Positions 49,240-60,660 of a stretch of DNA of 64,000 bases are shown here, piece by piece (within the stretch, counting starts at the first letter, position 1; every line of letters starts with the position of its first letter). The translations under genes were made by a program, and so were the position numbers. The notes beneath the pieces were generated by a model. It saw nothing but the letters and a program-made list of their open reading frames with translations. It searched no databases and had not been told where the DNA came from. Origin of the DNA: Cymbidium sinense. Its lineage: Eukaryota; Streptophyta; Magnoliopsida; Asparagales; Orchidaceae. The stretch spans positions 211,228,982 to 211,292,981 of the forward strand of contig CM038215.1 in NCBI GenBank assembly GCA_021442155.1. The letters are read 5' to 3'.

Positions 49240-49730
49240 TTGTCATTTCAAGCAACAATGAGAGAGAGAATGGATGGAATTAATTTGCGGATTATTTCTA
49301 TCGAGGAGGTTCTTTATGGGCAACGGGGTCCTAGCATCCCTAGTGTGGGAGAGGCTCTGGAGGTGACCATAGGGGAAACTCTTGAGGAGGCGATCCGAGG
49401 CGGCAGCACCTATGGAGGCTACCACAGGAGCTCCCCCTGTGAAGGGTACCACAGGGGAGTCTCCTGTGGAGGCAACTATAGTGGCAACCCCTGTGGAGAC
49501 TTCCACTTGGGAAGCCCCTGTGGTAGAGGTTATGACATGGGAGGCTCTTGTGGTGGCCACCATAGGGTCTCCCCCTATGGATACTTCCACTTAGGAAGCC
49601 CCTGTGGTAGCCTCCACTAGGGAAGTCCATGAGTCCACCATAGGGGAAGCTCTTGTGGAGGCCTCCACTACACATGAAGATGCCGCGAAGCCTTCAATCG
49701 GCAGCATTGAGTGTGGTAGGCTCGGCAGAT
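49240..49730 (+). pseudogene. repetitive linker of the transposon protein
   Basis: Short degenerate repeats (about 21-30 bp units of the GGAGGC.ACCACAGGGGA.TCCCCTGT type) fill 49,360-49,680. In the frame from 49,382 they encode EATTGAPPVKGTTGESPVE-like Ala/Pro/Thr/Glu repeats, continuing past a TAG as EAPVVAST and GEALVEASTTHED. I prefer this frame because such linkers join the two domains in related proteins. The other plus frame (Gly/Ser/Cys-rich, 49,240-49,620) and both minus frames are also open because the repeat unit lacks stops. The true frame is thus uncertain. Confidence 0.5.
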
Positions 49731-50049
49731 GAGGAAGAGGAAAGCTATTTCTTCCCCCTTCACACACACTTATAGGAAGTCATGATGTAGAATAAGTGAT
49801 GTGGTGGCCTCCACTCAGGCTGAGCAGTTGGTACTAGAGGTATTGAGTTACTTTCTTTTAAATTTAAGATAATAGAAATAGATTTCACTAAATTTTTTTA
49901 TAGGTTCTCAAAGATGAGCTAATAAAAGTAGATGACCCACAAAGTACTATCGTTGTGGTGAAGGAGCATCAGTCAGTATGCATCATCTCAGCAGATCGAT
50001 CCTTAATTCACAGTAAATCTAGCTCTTCATCACTAACTTTTATCGTCAG

Positions 50050-51060
50050 TAATTTCCTTGCAGCCAGCAGAGGCACATCATTTTATTGACTTCTCATCTA
50101 GAGATGTCATGCCTAAGTCGATGCTCCAGTTTATTGACACATCGTACTCCCGATTCAAGGATAAGTAAGACGTTCTTCATTCAACTCCTTCTACATACAT
50201 AAAATAACCTATTCATTTAATTAAGCTTGCTTTCAAATATTTCTCACTTGTAGGGGTGATACATTATTCATGGCTAGGAATATCATTATTGCATGAGGGC
50301 ATATCGATGAGTTCTTGTGGTCGATTATCTCTAGATGCACACGCGTTGATGCTTTCGCCTTCTTCGCCAAAAGTATTTTATTCTATGTCTGTATTTGTAC
50401 ATTTCATGCTTGCACTGGGTAAATTACCTCACAGAAATGTAGGGTATTACGATTCAATCCATGTTTATATAGATAGAAGCTAGAATTTATAAACATTTTC
50501 TTCTTTTCTTGCAGAGTTATGCAAAATATGGCATACACAAGGAAAGAAAAATGTTCATCCAGCATGTCACTATAGACAGTGTGTCAAGGACTAAGCCACT
50601 CTTACTTCCAATTATAGATAATCAGCACTGGACACTCCTGGTTGGGCATATTAAGCAAGGGGTCTGGTATTTTAGGACTCATTACCAAAATCAACCCATA
50701 AGGCCATTCTTTCTAAGATTATAAGAATTATTTTCTATTTGGTTTCCCTAAACTATTTTTTTGGGCCAACTTATTGGCTATACTTCTTGCTATTCAGATA
50801 AAATTACTTATTGAACATGCTAACCAATCTTTTATGAGAGATCCCACAAAATGGCCAATCGAAATGGTGAGTGGGTTGCCAATCCAAGATAATAGTGTTG
50901 ACTTCAGGATGTTTATCTGTAAGTATATGTAGACAGTAATTAGGAAACCCCTAGTGAACTAGGCTGACCACCATGATTGGCCAAAGAAGATGAATTGTTT
51001 TAGGGCTGAATTCGCTCATGCTATCTTTTATTTGGGAATGAAAAATCCAAGCTGAGAACT
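50050..51060 (+). pseudogene. Ulp1-type cysteine protease domain (peptidase C48), inactive
   Basis: Ulp1-family proteases cleave SUMO-like conjugates; copies are carried by plant MULE- and CACTA-type transposons. The C-terminal catalytic part is visible. LLLPIIDNQHWTLLVGHIK has the catalytic His at 50,626-50,628, followed by QGVWYF. A frameshift then puts the catalytic Asp motif DSL at 50,676-50,684. WPIEMVSGLPIQDNSVDF has the oxyanion Gln at 50,885-50,887, but the site expected to read D-C-G reads D-F-R (50,900-50,908). RMFICKYM, then MNCFRAEFAHAIFYLGM end the domain. The Cys-to-Phe change, frameshift and stops make it non-functional. Upstream pieces (50,250-50,480) are weak. Confidence 0.75.
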
Positions 51061-51895
51061 TTACATTTGAAGTTTGATATTTTGATATCACCTATTTTTA
51101 CAAGCTATTATTTATTGTCTTAAAACTTTTCTAGAGATACCATGTGCACAATCTGTTCATGATCTCCAGCTTAACACGTGTGCTCTATGTACTCTAGCTA
51201 ACATTAAGTTTCCTTATTTTTTTTCATTTATTCAGGGTAGTTTGGATAGAATATCCTATGTAAATACCATTTAAAACAATTTATTGGCTGTTGGGTTGCC
51301 AATCTAAGCTCTCTTCAATCAGCTGGGTTGCCCGGAACCTTAATGTTAGACTTCTTAACCTGTTTAGCATCTGTACTTTTTGTACTCTCCTGAGATTACA
51401 CAAAATATTTCATTTAATTTTTCTGATTTCCCTAGGAAGTTTGGATAAAAAATGTTTAGCAGATATCACCTGCAGCAATTTGGCTACTGCTGGGATGCTT
51501 TAGTGAGATGTGTTTTATCTGTACTCTCTATACCCTCCTGAGAGTACAGGGTATTTCTTCTATTTTTTTTCAATTTTCCTGTGCAGTTTGGATAAAATAT
51601 GTTTAACAGGAACATCTGCACCAATTGGCTAAAGCATGGCTTCTTTAGTGAGATGTGTTTCATCTATACTCTCTGTACTCTCCATTCCTTTGCAGGTAGT
51701 TTTGGAGGCTGACTATTAGAATATTTGAGGTATTTTGTAGCTGAACTCATTGTATTCTCCTTAGACTACAGATTATTTTCTTAATTTTTTCCAATTTTTT
51801 TTTTGCAGGTCAGGGAGGAATTGTTTACTATAACCTCAAAACAGTTTGGAGTCTCCTGGGTTACTTTTTTAATGAGTTTTTTTTAGTAATTTTGC
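51061..51895 (+). repeat. array 2: diverged ~150-bp repeats
   Basis: Degenerate relatives of array 1 follow the Ulp1 relic. They keep ATCTGTACTCTC(T)..CCTGAGAGTACAG motifs near 51,370, 51,525 and 51,670 and GTTTGGATAAAATATGTTTA phrases, at a spacing near 150 bp. Divergence is much greater than in array 1. Confidence 0.7.
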
Positions 51896-52090
51896 AAGTG
51901 TACCCTCTGTACTATCTATACTCTCTGTACCCTCTATACTCTTTATACTGTTTGTACTCTCTATACTTTTTGTAGTCTCTATACTTTCTATACTCTCTGT
52001 ACTCTCTATACTCTCTATACTATCTGTACTCTCTGTATTATTTGTACTCTCTGTACTCTCTGTACTCTCTGCACTATCTATACTCTTCTA
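51896..52090 (+). repeat. 9-bp minisatellite TACTCTCTR, about 20 units
   Basis: A run of TACTCTCTG / TACTCTCTA units with a few CCC, TTT or ATC variants, covering nearly 200 bp. It is an expansion of the motif that makes up the palindrome stem of the ~150-bp repeats. Confidence 0.9.
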
Positions 52091-53857
52091 ATCATGGGTA
52101 GTTGATATAATATTATTTATGTTTCTATGACAATTTCTTTACTTGTTTGGAGAAAATATGCTTAATTTTGATATTCAAATTATATCATATTTAAAATTCA
52201 GATCAACTAAAAAAGTAAAGTTAAAATTTACATTATCTAAAAATTAATAGTTATAGTAATCTGTATTATGTAATATTTAAAAATTATGATTGAATGATAC
52301 TTGGTATGTCAAATTGGATGCAATAAACCATTATACTCAGCCACATTCATAATGCCACAATCTGAAAGTATGCAGGAGAAGCAATATAAGCCACTTAACA
52401 TGTGAACTTAATATAAGTGTGTATGATTATTAAACTTAACTCTTTAATAAAGCAAATTATGTTCTAATAACTAAAAGTATCATCTTAATTAAATTAATAT
52501 TTTTGACAAATTTATAAATAATTAGTAAACAAATATCATCAGTATTAATATCATCTTCATTACACAATTTTTTTTTCTTCAAGTTCTATTAATCTTGTTG
52601 ATAGGAATATACGAGCTTATCAAATTTTGTAATGCATGCAATAAAAATTATTTCATAAAATATAAAGTACTTTATAGAGTATATATCAAACTATGTAATG
52701 CTTACAATGAAAATTAGTTCATCCTCTTAGGTAAGGTAGAGTCATCAATCAAATACTGAAATTTGGTAAAATATGAGAAATTTTATTGCCACAGTTAAAG
52801 GATTACAAGGTCCTTAATAGAGGATTAATTCAATAACTACTGGTTAAAGAGCTACAAACAGCTTAGAGAGAAAATCCCATACCTAAATACAGTCAAAACA
52901 TGTGAAAGAGGAAAAGAAAGCAAAAGGTATAAAAAGAGCAAAGGAGCAAGCAATTGGCCAGCCATTAGCAGAAAATCTTGAGGATAAAATAAGTATATAC
53001 CTCCAGAAGAGAAGGAACCTGCAAAAAAAAAACAAGCAAAATCTGCAAACATCTGGAAAGAAGAATTAACATAGTTAAAGTGACAAGCTAGGTTGAAAGT
53101 AAAATAATGTAATGAGAGAGCTATGGAGAAATAGGTGGAGAGAGGCTCAGGCTTAATCACACCAAATTGGGGCAGCTGTTAGCATGAGCATCTAAACTTC
53201 AAAGAAAGGGTTACATCACACCTGCTACTACCAGCCAAGGAATGGGTGAAGTCATCCCAGCCATCATAGCCTACTAACCTGGGGGAAAATGGTAGCCAAT
53301 TTGATAGAAATCTTCTAATCTTAGCCAACAACACAGAGTAAAGGGTTGACAAATCCCCTTTCTAAGATTATAAACATCGGACAATGCAAGCATAACATCA
53401 TAAATCATAGCCAACAATACCCCTAACCACACATCACTAATCACAGTTACCTACTTACCAAGCCACAACTACATTCACATATGCAAGCATAACAACAGAA
53501 ATCAGAGTGGTTAAGGGATGGCCTAAATAGAACCAACATTATATCAGAATGCATAGTCCATAACAACCTGACATAGAAATAACCCCCCAGTGAGGAAATC
53601 ATGAAAGTATCAGCAATACATATGGTACATATCAATATTTAAATAACATCATTCCCCAATATACTTATAGTGTCAAAAGAAATGAGAATCGATTGAGATA
53701 GTTGATAATTCCATACAACAAATCCACAATTAATAAGGATGACCACATTGTCATCAACAGACCAAAGTTCCAAGCAGAATCCAGACACATTGGGTAGCCT
53801 GCCGAACACCAGAACTCTAGAAAAACCTCTCAGCTAGTAGCTAGAAAAAAAAACTAA
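52091..53857. other. AT-rich stretch between arrays, no gene recognised
   Basis: No protein domain is seen. The longest open frame (minus, 52,852-53,160) is rich in Phe, Leu and Ser and looks like a chance frame on the complement of a purine-rich stretch. 53,160-53,860 has slightly higher GC but only stop-rich frames. Confidence 0.5.
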
Positions 53858-54400
53858 GGATCTGTACTCTCTACTCTATTGAGAGTACGGATGATTTTGT
53901 CTTTTTTTTCTAATTTCTTTGGCCTGCTTGTTGAGATTATGTTCATTACATTCCATTAGAAGCAATTTGGAGACTGTTTGGATAGTTTTTAGGAGATTTT
54001 TGTATCTGTACTCTCTGTACCTTCTATACTATCATGAGAGTACAGAGCACTTTGCTAATATTTTTTAGTTTTTTTGGCCTGTTTGGAGGAAATATGTTCA
54101 TTACAATCCATTAGGAATAACTTGGAGGCTGTTTGGTTAGTTTTTAGTATTGTTTTGCATTTATTCTCTCTGTACTCTCTATACTCTCTATACTCTCTAT
54201 ACTCTCATGAGATCACAGAGCATTTTGGTAATGTTTTTCAACTGTCTTTGGCCTGTTTAGAGGAAATATGTTCATTACAAATCCATTAGGAATAATTTCG
54301 AGGCTGATTGCTTGGTTTTTAGAGAAGTTTTGCATATGTACTATCTGTACTCTTTGTACTCTATGTATTATCTGTACTCTTCTAATCTTGAGTAGTATAT
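53858..54400 (+). repeat. array 3: alternating ~150-bp repeats, plus orientation
   Basis: About three to four monomers of the A/B family, with palindromes near 53,885, 54,040 and 54,205 and ending in TACTCTT-type minisatellite units near 54,340-54,390. Confidence 0.9.
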
Positions 54401-54885
54401 GATTATCTATAGTCCATTGATTAGTAAATCTTAGTCATCAAATATCATAATAAATTAATTCATTTTCAAGAGAAATGAATAAATTTTATAATAAATTGAT
54501 GAAATTTGTATATTTTGGTATAGATGACAATAATAATAGTACGATTAGGAGTACAGATGAACACAAGAAGTAAGGAAATGAAGTTATAAAAGAAAAAAAA
54601 TAGTAAATTCTTATATTTAATATAAAACTCTAAGGCAGTATATTGTTTACCACTACAGTAGAACGTACTATATAGGCGTTGTCTTACAGAGATAATTTCA
54701 TTGAAAAATTCTGCAAAATGCTGCAACTCTAATGAAGTCTTCCTAACCGAATCCCTTAGATGAGACTGTTGGTGTGCCTGTTAAGTAAAAGAAAGTCATC
54801 TTGGAGACTTTAAAGCATTACATAAATGATTATGCAGTCGAAGAACACATAACTAAATGATATCATGCATTAAAATGAGCTAAAT
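54401..54885. other. AT-rich spacer between opposed arrays, nothing recognised
   Basis: No gene or repeat family recognised. It separates the plus-oriented array 3 from the minus-oriented array 4. Confidence 0.5.
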
Positions 54886-56385
54886 CCACGAGAATGAGAA
54901 TAGGATGCAAAAATCTCCCAAAATCATTACCAAATTACTTCCAATGGAATGTAATAAACATAATCTCAACAACCAGGCCAAACAAAGTGGGAAAGAAATG
55001 GCCAAAATCATCTGCACTCTCATGAGAGTATAGAGAGTACAGATGCAAAATAATACTAAAAAATAATTAAACAACCTCCAAATTATTCCTGATGGATTGT
55101 AATGAACATATTTGCTACAAACATGCTAAAGAAAATGGAAAAATATTTGCAAAATCATCTGTACTCTCATGAGAGTACAGAGAGTACAGAGAGTATAGAT
55201 GCAAAAATCCCTTAAAAACCATCCAAACAGCCTCCAAATTACTTCCAATAAAATGTAATGAACATAATCTCAACAACCAGGCTAAAGAAAGTGAGAAAAA
55301 ATGACCAAAATCATGTCTACTCTCAAGAGGGTACAAAGAGTACATATACAAAATAATATTAAAAAAACCAACTAAATAGTCTCCAAATTGTTCCTAATTG
55401 ATTGTAATGAACATATTTCATCCAAATATGCCAAAAAAAGTGAAAAAATATTAGCAAAATCATCTGTACTCTCATGAGAGTACATAGAGTATAGAGAGTA
55501 CAGATAAAAATCTCTCATAAAATTTAACTAAATAGACAGAAAATTACTTCTAATGGAATGTAATGACCATATTCTCCCCATCCAGATAAAATAAACTAGA
55601 AAAATATGAGAAAATCATATGTACTCTCATGAGAGTATGAAGAGTACAGATACAAAAATCTCCTAAAAACTATCCAAACAGCCTCTAAATTGCTTCCAAT
55701 GGAATGCAATGAACATAATCTCAACAATCAAACCAAAGAAAGTGGGAAAATAGTCAAAATCATGTCTACTCTCAAGAGAGTACATAGAGCACAGATACAA
55801 AATAACACTAAAAAATCAACCAAACAGCCTCCAAATTATTCCTAATGGATTATAATGAACATATTTCCTCCAAATAGGCCAAACAAAGTGGAAAAATATT
55901 AGCAAAATCATCTGTACTCTCATGAGAGTACACAGAGCACAGAGAGTACAGATGAAAATCTCCCATAAAATTTAACCAAACAATCAGAAAATTGCTTCTA
56001 ATGGAATGTAATGACCATATTCTCCCCCATCCAGGCAAAATAAATTAGAAAAATATGAGAAAATCACCTGTACTCTCATGAGAGTACAGAGAGTACAGAT
56101 GTAGAAATCCACAAAAAAAATCCAAATAGCCTCCAAATTACTTCCAATGGAATGTAATGAACATAATCTTAACAACGAGGCCAAAGAAAGTGAGAAAAAT
56201 GGCCAAAATCATGTATACTCTCAAGAGAGTATAGAAAGTCTGAAATCTGAGATCTGAAATAACACTAAAAAACTAACCAAAGCGACCACTAATTGTTCAT
56301 AATGGATTGTAATGACATATTTCCTCCAAACAGCCGAAACTCATGAAAAATAATATGAAATTGATGAGATTCTGAGAGTACAAGC
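54886..56385 (-). repeat. array 4: alternating ~150-bp repeats, inverted
   Basis: The same family as array 1 but on the minus strand (complements such as CCAAACAGCCTCCAAATTACTTC and AATGTAATGAACATAATCTCAAC). Palindromes lie near 55,013, 55,160, 55,318, 55,468, 55,625, 55,770, 55,920, 56,078 and 56,222, about 150 bp apart, with a last degenerate unit to 56,385. A and B kinds again alternate. Confidence 0.93.
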
Positions 56386-57296
56386 GGATCCTCAAACAAG
56401 CAAAATCCTCTTGCTGAAAAAACTCCAAACGATTAGGAAATATACATTAAATAAAAGAATTTCAAGGAATAACACTAACAAATCGTAAAAAAATTGCACG
56501 AATACAACGGTTGAGAAAAATTACCCATGACTTTTTATTTAATATATCCTCAGCTAAATTGGTCGCTATTTCCTCAATGCCATAATTTCTAAATTTGTTC
56601 TACATCTTCATAGTTCTTTTGTGAAAATGAAATGAGATTTTCTATTTCTCTTTCTGAGCTCGGTTTGCAAGAAAAAAATACACTCTAAACCCTAAATCTA
56701 GATATATATTTCTTTTAAATTTCTCTGGCGCATTCCAACGACGCTTCTTCTCCATATTTGAACAGACGGCGGTCGGTGAGTAAGCGTAACGGCCCATTTA
56801 CCGTCATCCAATTACATCGTCGTTAAGTGCTAAAATGGGAAAAAAAAATACTAGACATACGTCGGCCAAAGATTGGAGTTAACACGTAAAATTACGTGTG
56901 GACTCAGGACGTAATATTTTCTCATGGATATGTGCCGTGTTCAACTTCTGAGGATTATATAGAGAAGCACAATGCATTCAAACAGCTTGTGCAAGATTGA
57001 ACGAATGCACTTCGGATTCTTAGAAAATATGTTGCAGGCTGAGCAACGAGGTAGCAATTCTGCTGTTTGGTGTTGAGGCGCAGCAGTGGATTTGTGAAGC
57101 AACTTTTGAATTTCAGTACTGATCTAAGCAGCTGTTCTGTTGTCTTCACGTATTCAGAGTATCGAGGATTAGCATAGGATTGTCATTATCAAAATTATTT
57201 TTTTCAGTAAATTTAATCGTAAACGCATTCGCATATTTTTGCTAGCACTCAATCTCTCGCAGTCCAAAGGAGAGTCTAAGCTCTTCGTAATTGGAT

Positions 57297-57434
57297 ATGC
57301 CACGGCTGGATCTACAGAAACTAAAAGCTAGTGAATTCTGCAAACAAGCAAGAAGCAAAGTGACAAATCTCTCTTGTGAAGATGACGACTTTACACTGGC
57401 ATCATTTAGAGAATCACGAGGTGTTTTATACTAA
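57297..57434 (+). CDS. small ORF or first exon, unknown
   Basis: A 45-codon frame begins MPRLDLQKLKASEFCKQARS, then KVTNLSCEDDDFTLASFRES and ends RGVLY followed by TAA. Composition is charged and non-repetitive, unlike the chance frames around it. A GAG|GTGTTT junction near 57,420 could be a splice donor, which would make this a first exon. I recognise no family and no continuation in the window, so it may equally be a fragment or chance. Confidence 0.3.
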   Translation: MPRLDLQKLKASEFCKQARSKVTNLSCEDDDFTLASFRESRGVLY

Positions 57435-57778
57435 CAGAATTCTGTTTTAAATTGAATAATATTGTGATAATTTTTGTATTCGAACAGATAAAAATGTCAG
57501 AATATAATCTTATTAGTCACAATACATCAAACTGACATCAATTTACTGAACACTGTATACGAGGTTGAAGCGACAAATCAGATGAATAGGAGTACTTAGA
57601 TCCGTCAAAAAATGAGGAGGCAAAGTTTTAAATTAAGCTATGGACTAACTCCTAAATGAATAGTGATATAGGGAGGCAGCTTAGGCACAAATTTTTTTAT
57701 TTTATGAATAAAGGGAGAAAATCGAATAAAAAAAAGAAAATGCATAGATTTATAATTTTCTCATATTCACTCTTACAG

Positions 57779-57782
<4 letters not shown>

Positions 57783-57811
<29 letters not shown>
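57783..57811. repeat. (TA)n microsatellite
   Basis: About fourteen TA units, seen directly. Confidence 0.9.
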
Positions 57812-57813
<2 letters not shown>

Positions 57814-57989
57814 TAATGTGTAGGATTTTCAAACGATACATGCAAATTAAATCCAATATATTTTTTAACCCACAAAACTATAGCATTCAAAGAATGATCA
57901 TTATAATGTAGAGCTATGTTGGATAAATACAATGAGAACATTTTAACTCTAGTTCTTAGTTTTGAGATACCTTTCTAATGATCTTAATG

Positions 57990-58475
57990 TTATTTAACTT
58001 TGATTTATTGGAGATGTTAGCTGGCAGCTCTTCCAGGTAGTTGTAAGTTCAGAAGAGTTGCGAGGTTTATTCTATTTAGTGGAAGTGAACTAACATATCC
58101 TAATTTTCTTTCACTAGATTAGGTTGAGGTTGCTTGTTTCTCACTTATTATGAGTGTAAGTCCTTACTTCTTTGCTATTTTTATAATCTTGTAAGTCCTT
58201 ACTTCCTTAGCTATTTTACATTTAGTGGATTCCTAGCTAGGGGTGGCTAGGCTTGGACATAGGTCGGCTTTAGGATTTGACTAATTCACGAAAACATTAT
58301 GTCTATTATCTCTCTTTACTTTATTGTACTTTTATTTTTGCTGCATTGAGAATTGTATCTTGTCATTATAAAATCAAAAATTTATTTTCTACTAAAAGTT
58401 AAAATTTAAGATTTAACTTTTAAAATTTTTAATATCGCCCAATTCACGCCCCCTCTTAGGTGTTATAGTGATTCA
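57990..58475 (+). mobile_element. Ty1/copia 5' LTR, 3' part
   Basis: The stretch ends in ATTCA three bases before a tRNA-initiator-Met primer site, as the 3' end of a copia LTR should. The upstream limit is uncertain. 58,010-58,200 shows loose similarity to the Tat LTRs near 12,000 and 22,640 (GTTAGCTG...GTTGTAAGT and TTAGGTTG blocks), so part may be an older Tat LTR scrap rather than copia LTR. Confidence 0.6.
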
Positions 58476-58478
58476 GAA

Positions 58479-58491
58479 TTGGTATCAGAGC
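58479..58491 (+). promoter_or_regulatory. primer-binding site for tRNA-iMet
   Basis: TTGGTATCAGAGC: the part TGGTATCAGAGC is complementary to the 3' end of plant initiator Met tRNA and is the standard minus-strand primer site of Ty1/copia elements. Confidence 0.9.
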
Positions 58492-59032
58492 CTAAGATCT
58501 TTTATTGGCTTAACATCCAAGAGTAGATCTTTTCACTATTATATAAGGTTTCCCAAAGGGTTCATTACTAGAGGGACAATCCACTCATAGACCTCCACTT
58601 TTAGATAGTGTACAATTTGATTATTAGAAAAATAGAATTAGTATATTTTTAAGAGGTCAAGATGCACGCATGTGATATATGTTGACACATCAATATCATA
58701 TACTCAATGTAGAAGTAAATGACATAAAAGTAGAAAATCTTTTTGAGGAATGGACTGTAGCAGAAAGTGAACTTGATGAATTAAATGCTAGGGCTTGTAA
58801 TACTTTACATCGTGCTTTATTACCTGATGCTTATATAAAAATTTCTATATTAAGTATAACAAAAGAAATATGAGATAAATTAATTATAACCTATGAAGGA
58901 ACTAGTGTTAAAGATACTCACATAAACAGGTTTGTTCATGAATATGAGTTATTTCGTATGTCTCCTTCTCAATTTATTTTTGATATGTATACTACATTCA
59001 TGAAACAAAGTTGTGTTGAGAGTATGAGCACT
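58492..59032 (+). pseudogene. gag: Ty1/copia gag (UBN2-type), truncated
   Basis: Gag packages copia RNA. The frame from 58,679 gives ELDELNARACNTLHRALLPD then AYIKISILSITKEI, a TGA where Trp is expected (EI*DKL), and ITYEGTSVKDTHINRFVHEY then ELFRMSPSQFIFDMYTTFMK. This is the UBN2 gag pattern (A..aL...L....y..I....tAkeiWd.L...YEGT..vK...in.l..eYE.F.M). The frame is lost about 59,010, and at about 59,033 Tat LTR sequence begins, so the rest of the element is absent from the window. No zinc knuckle, protease or pol is present. Confidence 0.85.
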
Positions 59033-59362
59033 TGAGGTTGAATGGATTTGTATATGGACCACCTCCTCCTTAGCTAGCTTGCGACCTTGATCCAATTCAA
59101 CTCTTCCTTACTATGGGAACTCCAGAGGAAGCTTGGGTGCACTCGACTTGCCTCTCTGATGGAGTGTGCAAAAGCAATTGGGTGGAAATTGAGTGAAGAG
59201 GAAATTCAAGAATGGATTGAGCTCCCTTGGTTTCACAATTCAAAAAAATCAAGAAATGGGGAAATGGCAAGAGCTCTAGGAGGCTAAGGATCACTCTATG
59301 ATGGCTCCTAAGTCTCTCTAGTGCTCAATGGAACGTGTGGATGTTGAGTTCAAAATGAATTA

Positions 59363-59383
59363 AGGGGAGAATATCTCCCCCTT
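59363..59383. promoter_or_regulatory. conserved GGGGAGA-TATCTCCCC hairpin
   Basis: Counterpart of the LTR palindromes at about 7,214, 18,142 and 35,873, here with one arm base changed (AGGGGAGAATATCTCCCCCT). Confidence 0.45.
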
Positions 59384-59839
59384 GAAGGATCAGACTACCG
59401 TCCATCCTCTTACCATTTTGATCCAATTGATCATAGGCAGTGGGTTATTTGATCAGTTAAGAGTGTGCACGTGGTCGGTTTGAGCCAAGGAGTGGATTGC
59501 CAACCTTCCATGTGCTTGAATTTGAGTGGGAAGGGGATTTTGAATTTTGCATTTTGACCCATGGGGTCGGGTTTGGTCTAGGGACCAATTGGGCTGACCA
59601 AACCCATTGGGTTGGGTGCACCACTCTTTCGTAGGTCCCCTTGAGCTTTTAGGAAAGCCTCAAGTAAATGTGAAGAGGGTATGACCAAATTACCCATAGA
59701 TTAAGCCAAAATTTGTTCTATGGCCTAGGGGTAGAATGGTCATTTTGCTATTTTTGTTCACTTTGGATATGTTGGATATGTGGAGAAACTAGGTTTGGCC
59801 AAGTTTCATGAGATTTTGAATTCATTTGATAGGGTTTGG

Positions 59840-60660
59840 CTCATATTGACCCATTTAGGTCAAAATGGGTCAACTTGGGTCAAGTTGACCAATTGGTCAA
59901 ATTAGGTCAAACCAAGGGTTGGGTCAAGTTCATATGACTATTTGAAATGTTTTGGTAGCTTTTGTTTGATTCAATTTAGTATAGTTTTGAATTTGGCTCA
60001 TATGAGTTCATTTAGGTCAAATGGGTCAAGTTGACCTATTTAACCCATTTGACCTATTTGAGGTAGGTCAAGGATAGGTTTAGGTTTGGTTAGCCATATG
60101 GAGTGGATTGGTATTTTTGTTTCCAATCAATTTTCGTTATGTTGGCTCCACATGATCTCTTTAAGTTATGTTGGGTATAAGGTCAATTGGGCTAGGTTAA
60201 GTCTAGTTGGTCAATTGAGGCTTTGGTCAAGTTCCACAAGTGATTTGGAATGGACTTGACCCATTTGTTTCAATCAATTTGGGTTAGATCAAGTTTTGAC
60301 ATATTTTGACTTTTTAGGTCAAAATGGGTCAACTGGGTCAATAATTGGGCTAGGTTAGGCTCAAATGTTGGCTTGGTCAAGTTCAAACATAGGTCATGAA
60401 TGAACTTAGATCAATGGTTTCAATCAATTTGGCCTATGGTAGAATTTGGCTATGTTAGGTTTCATTTTATGTTAAGTGTTGACTTGGTCAACCCTTAGGT
60501 TTGACTTGGTTTGACCCAATTTGATTGATTGATCATCTCATGATGATTGTTGATCATTATGAGAGGCAAATATGAGTTTGGTTCAATCCAATTTGGTTAG
60601 GATTAGAATTTGGCTCATAAGGGTACTTTAGGTCACTTTGGGTCAAGTGAGCCTAAGTGG
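59840..60660 (-). promoter_or_regulatory. GGTCAA/TTGACC-rich segment of the LTR copy
   Basis: Same dense W-box-core segment as in the other copies, for example GGGTCAACTTGGGTCAAGTT near 59,868. Confidence 0.4.

Larger units (their letters stand above)
56386..57950. other. mixed stretch with possible exon scraps
   Basis: GC is locally higher at 56,730-57,000. On the minus strand an ATG at 56,755-56,753 opens a short frame beginning MEKKRRWNAPEKFKR, which ends after about 37 codons near 56,643. It could be a first exon of an unknown gene or transposon, but nothing downstream confirms it. AAACCCTAAA near 56,685 resembles a plant telo-box. The plus-strand frame at 57,297 is listed separately. 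Confidence 0.35.

Noticed and set aside
52852..53160. 102-residue hydrophobic ORF on the minus strand as a membrane protein
   Set aside because: Phe/Leu/Ser richness follows from a purine-rich plus strand; no family is recognised and no conserved context.
56680..56695. AAACCCTAAA as an interstitial telomere repeat
   Set aside because: Only a single unit; at most a telo-box motif.
59087..59294. 66-residue ORF in the LTR copy as an LTR-encoded protein
   Set aside because: The equivalent stretch near 35,600-35,800 is broken by a stop and frame change, so there is no sign of coding selection.
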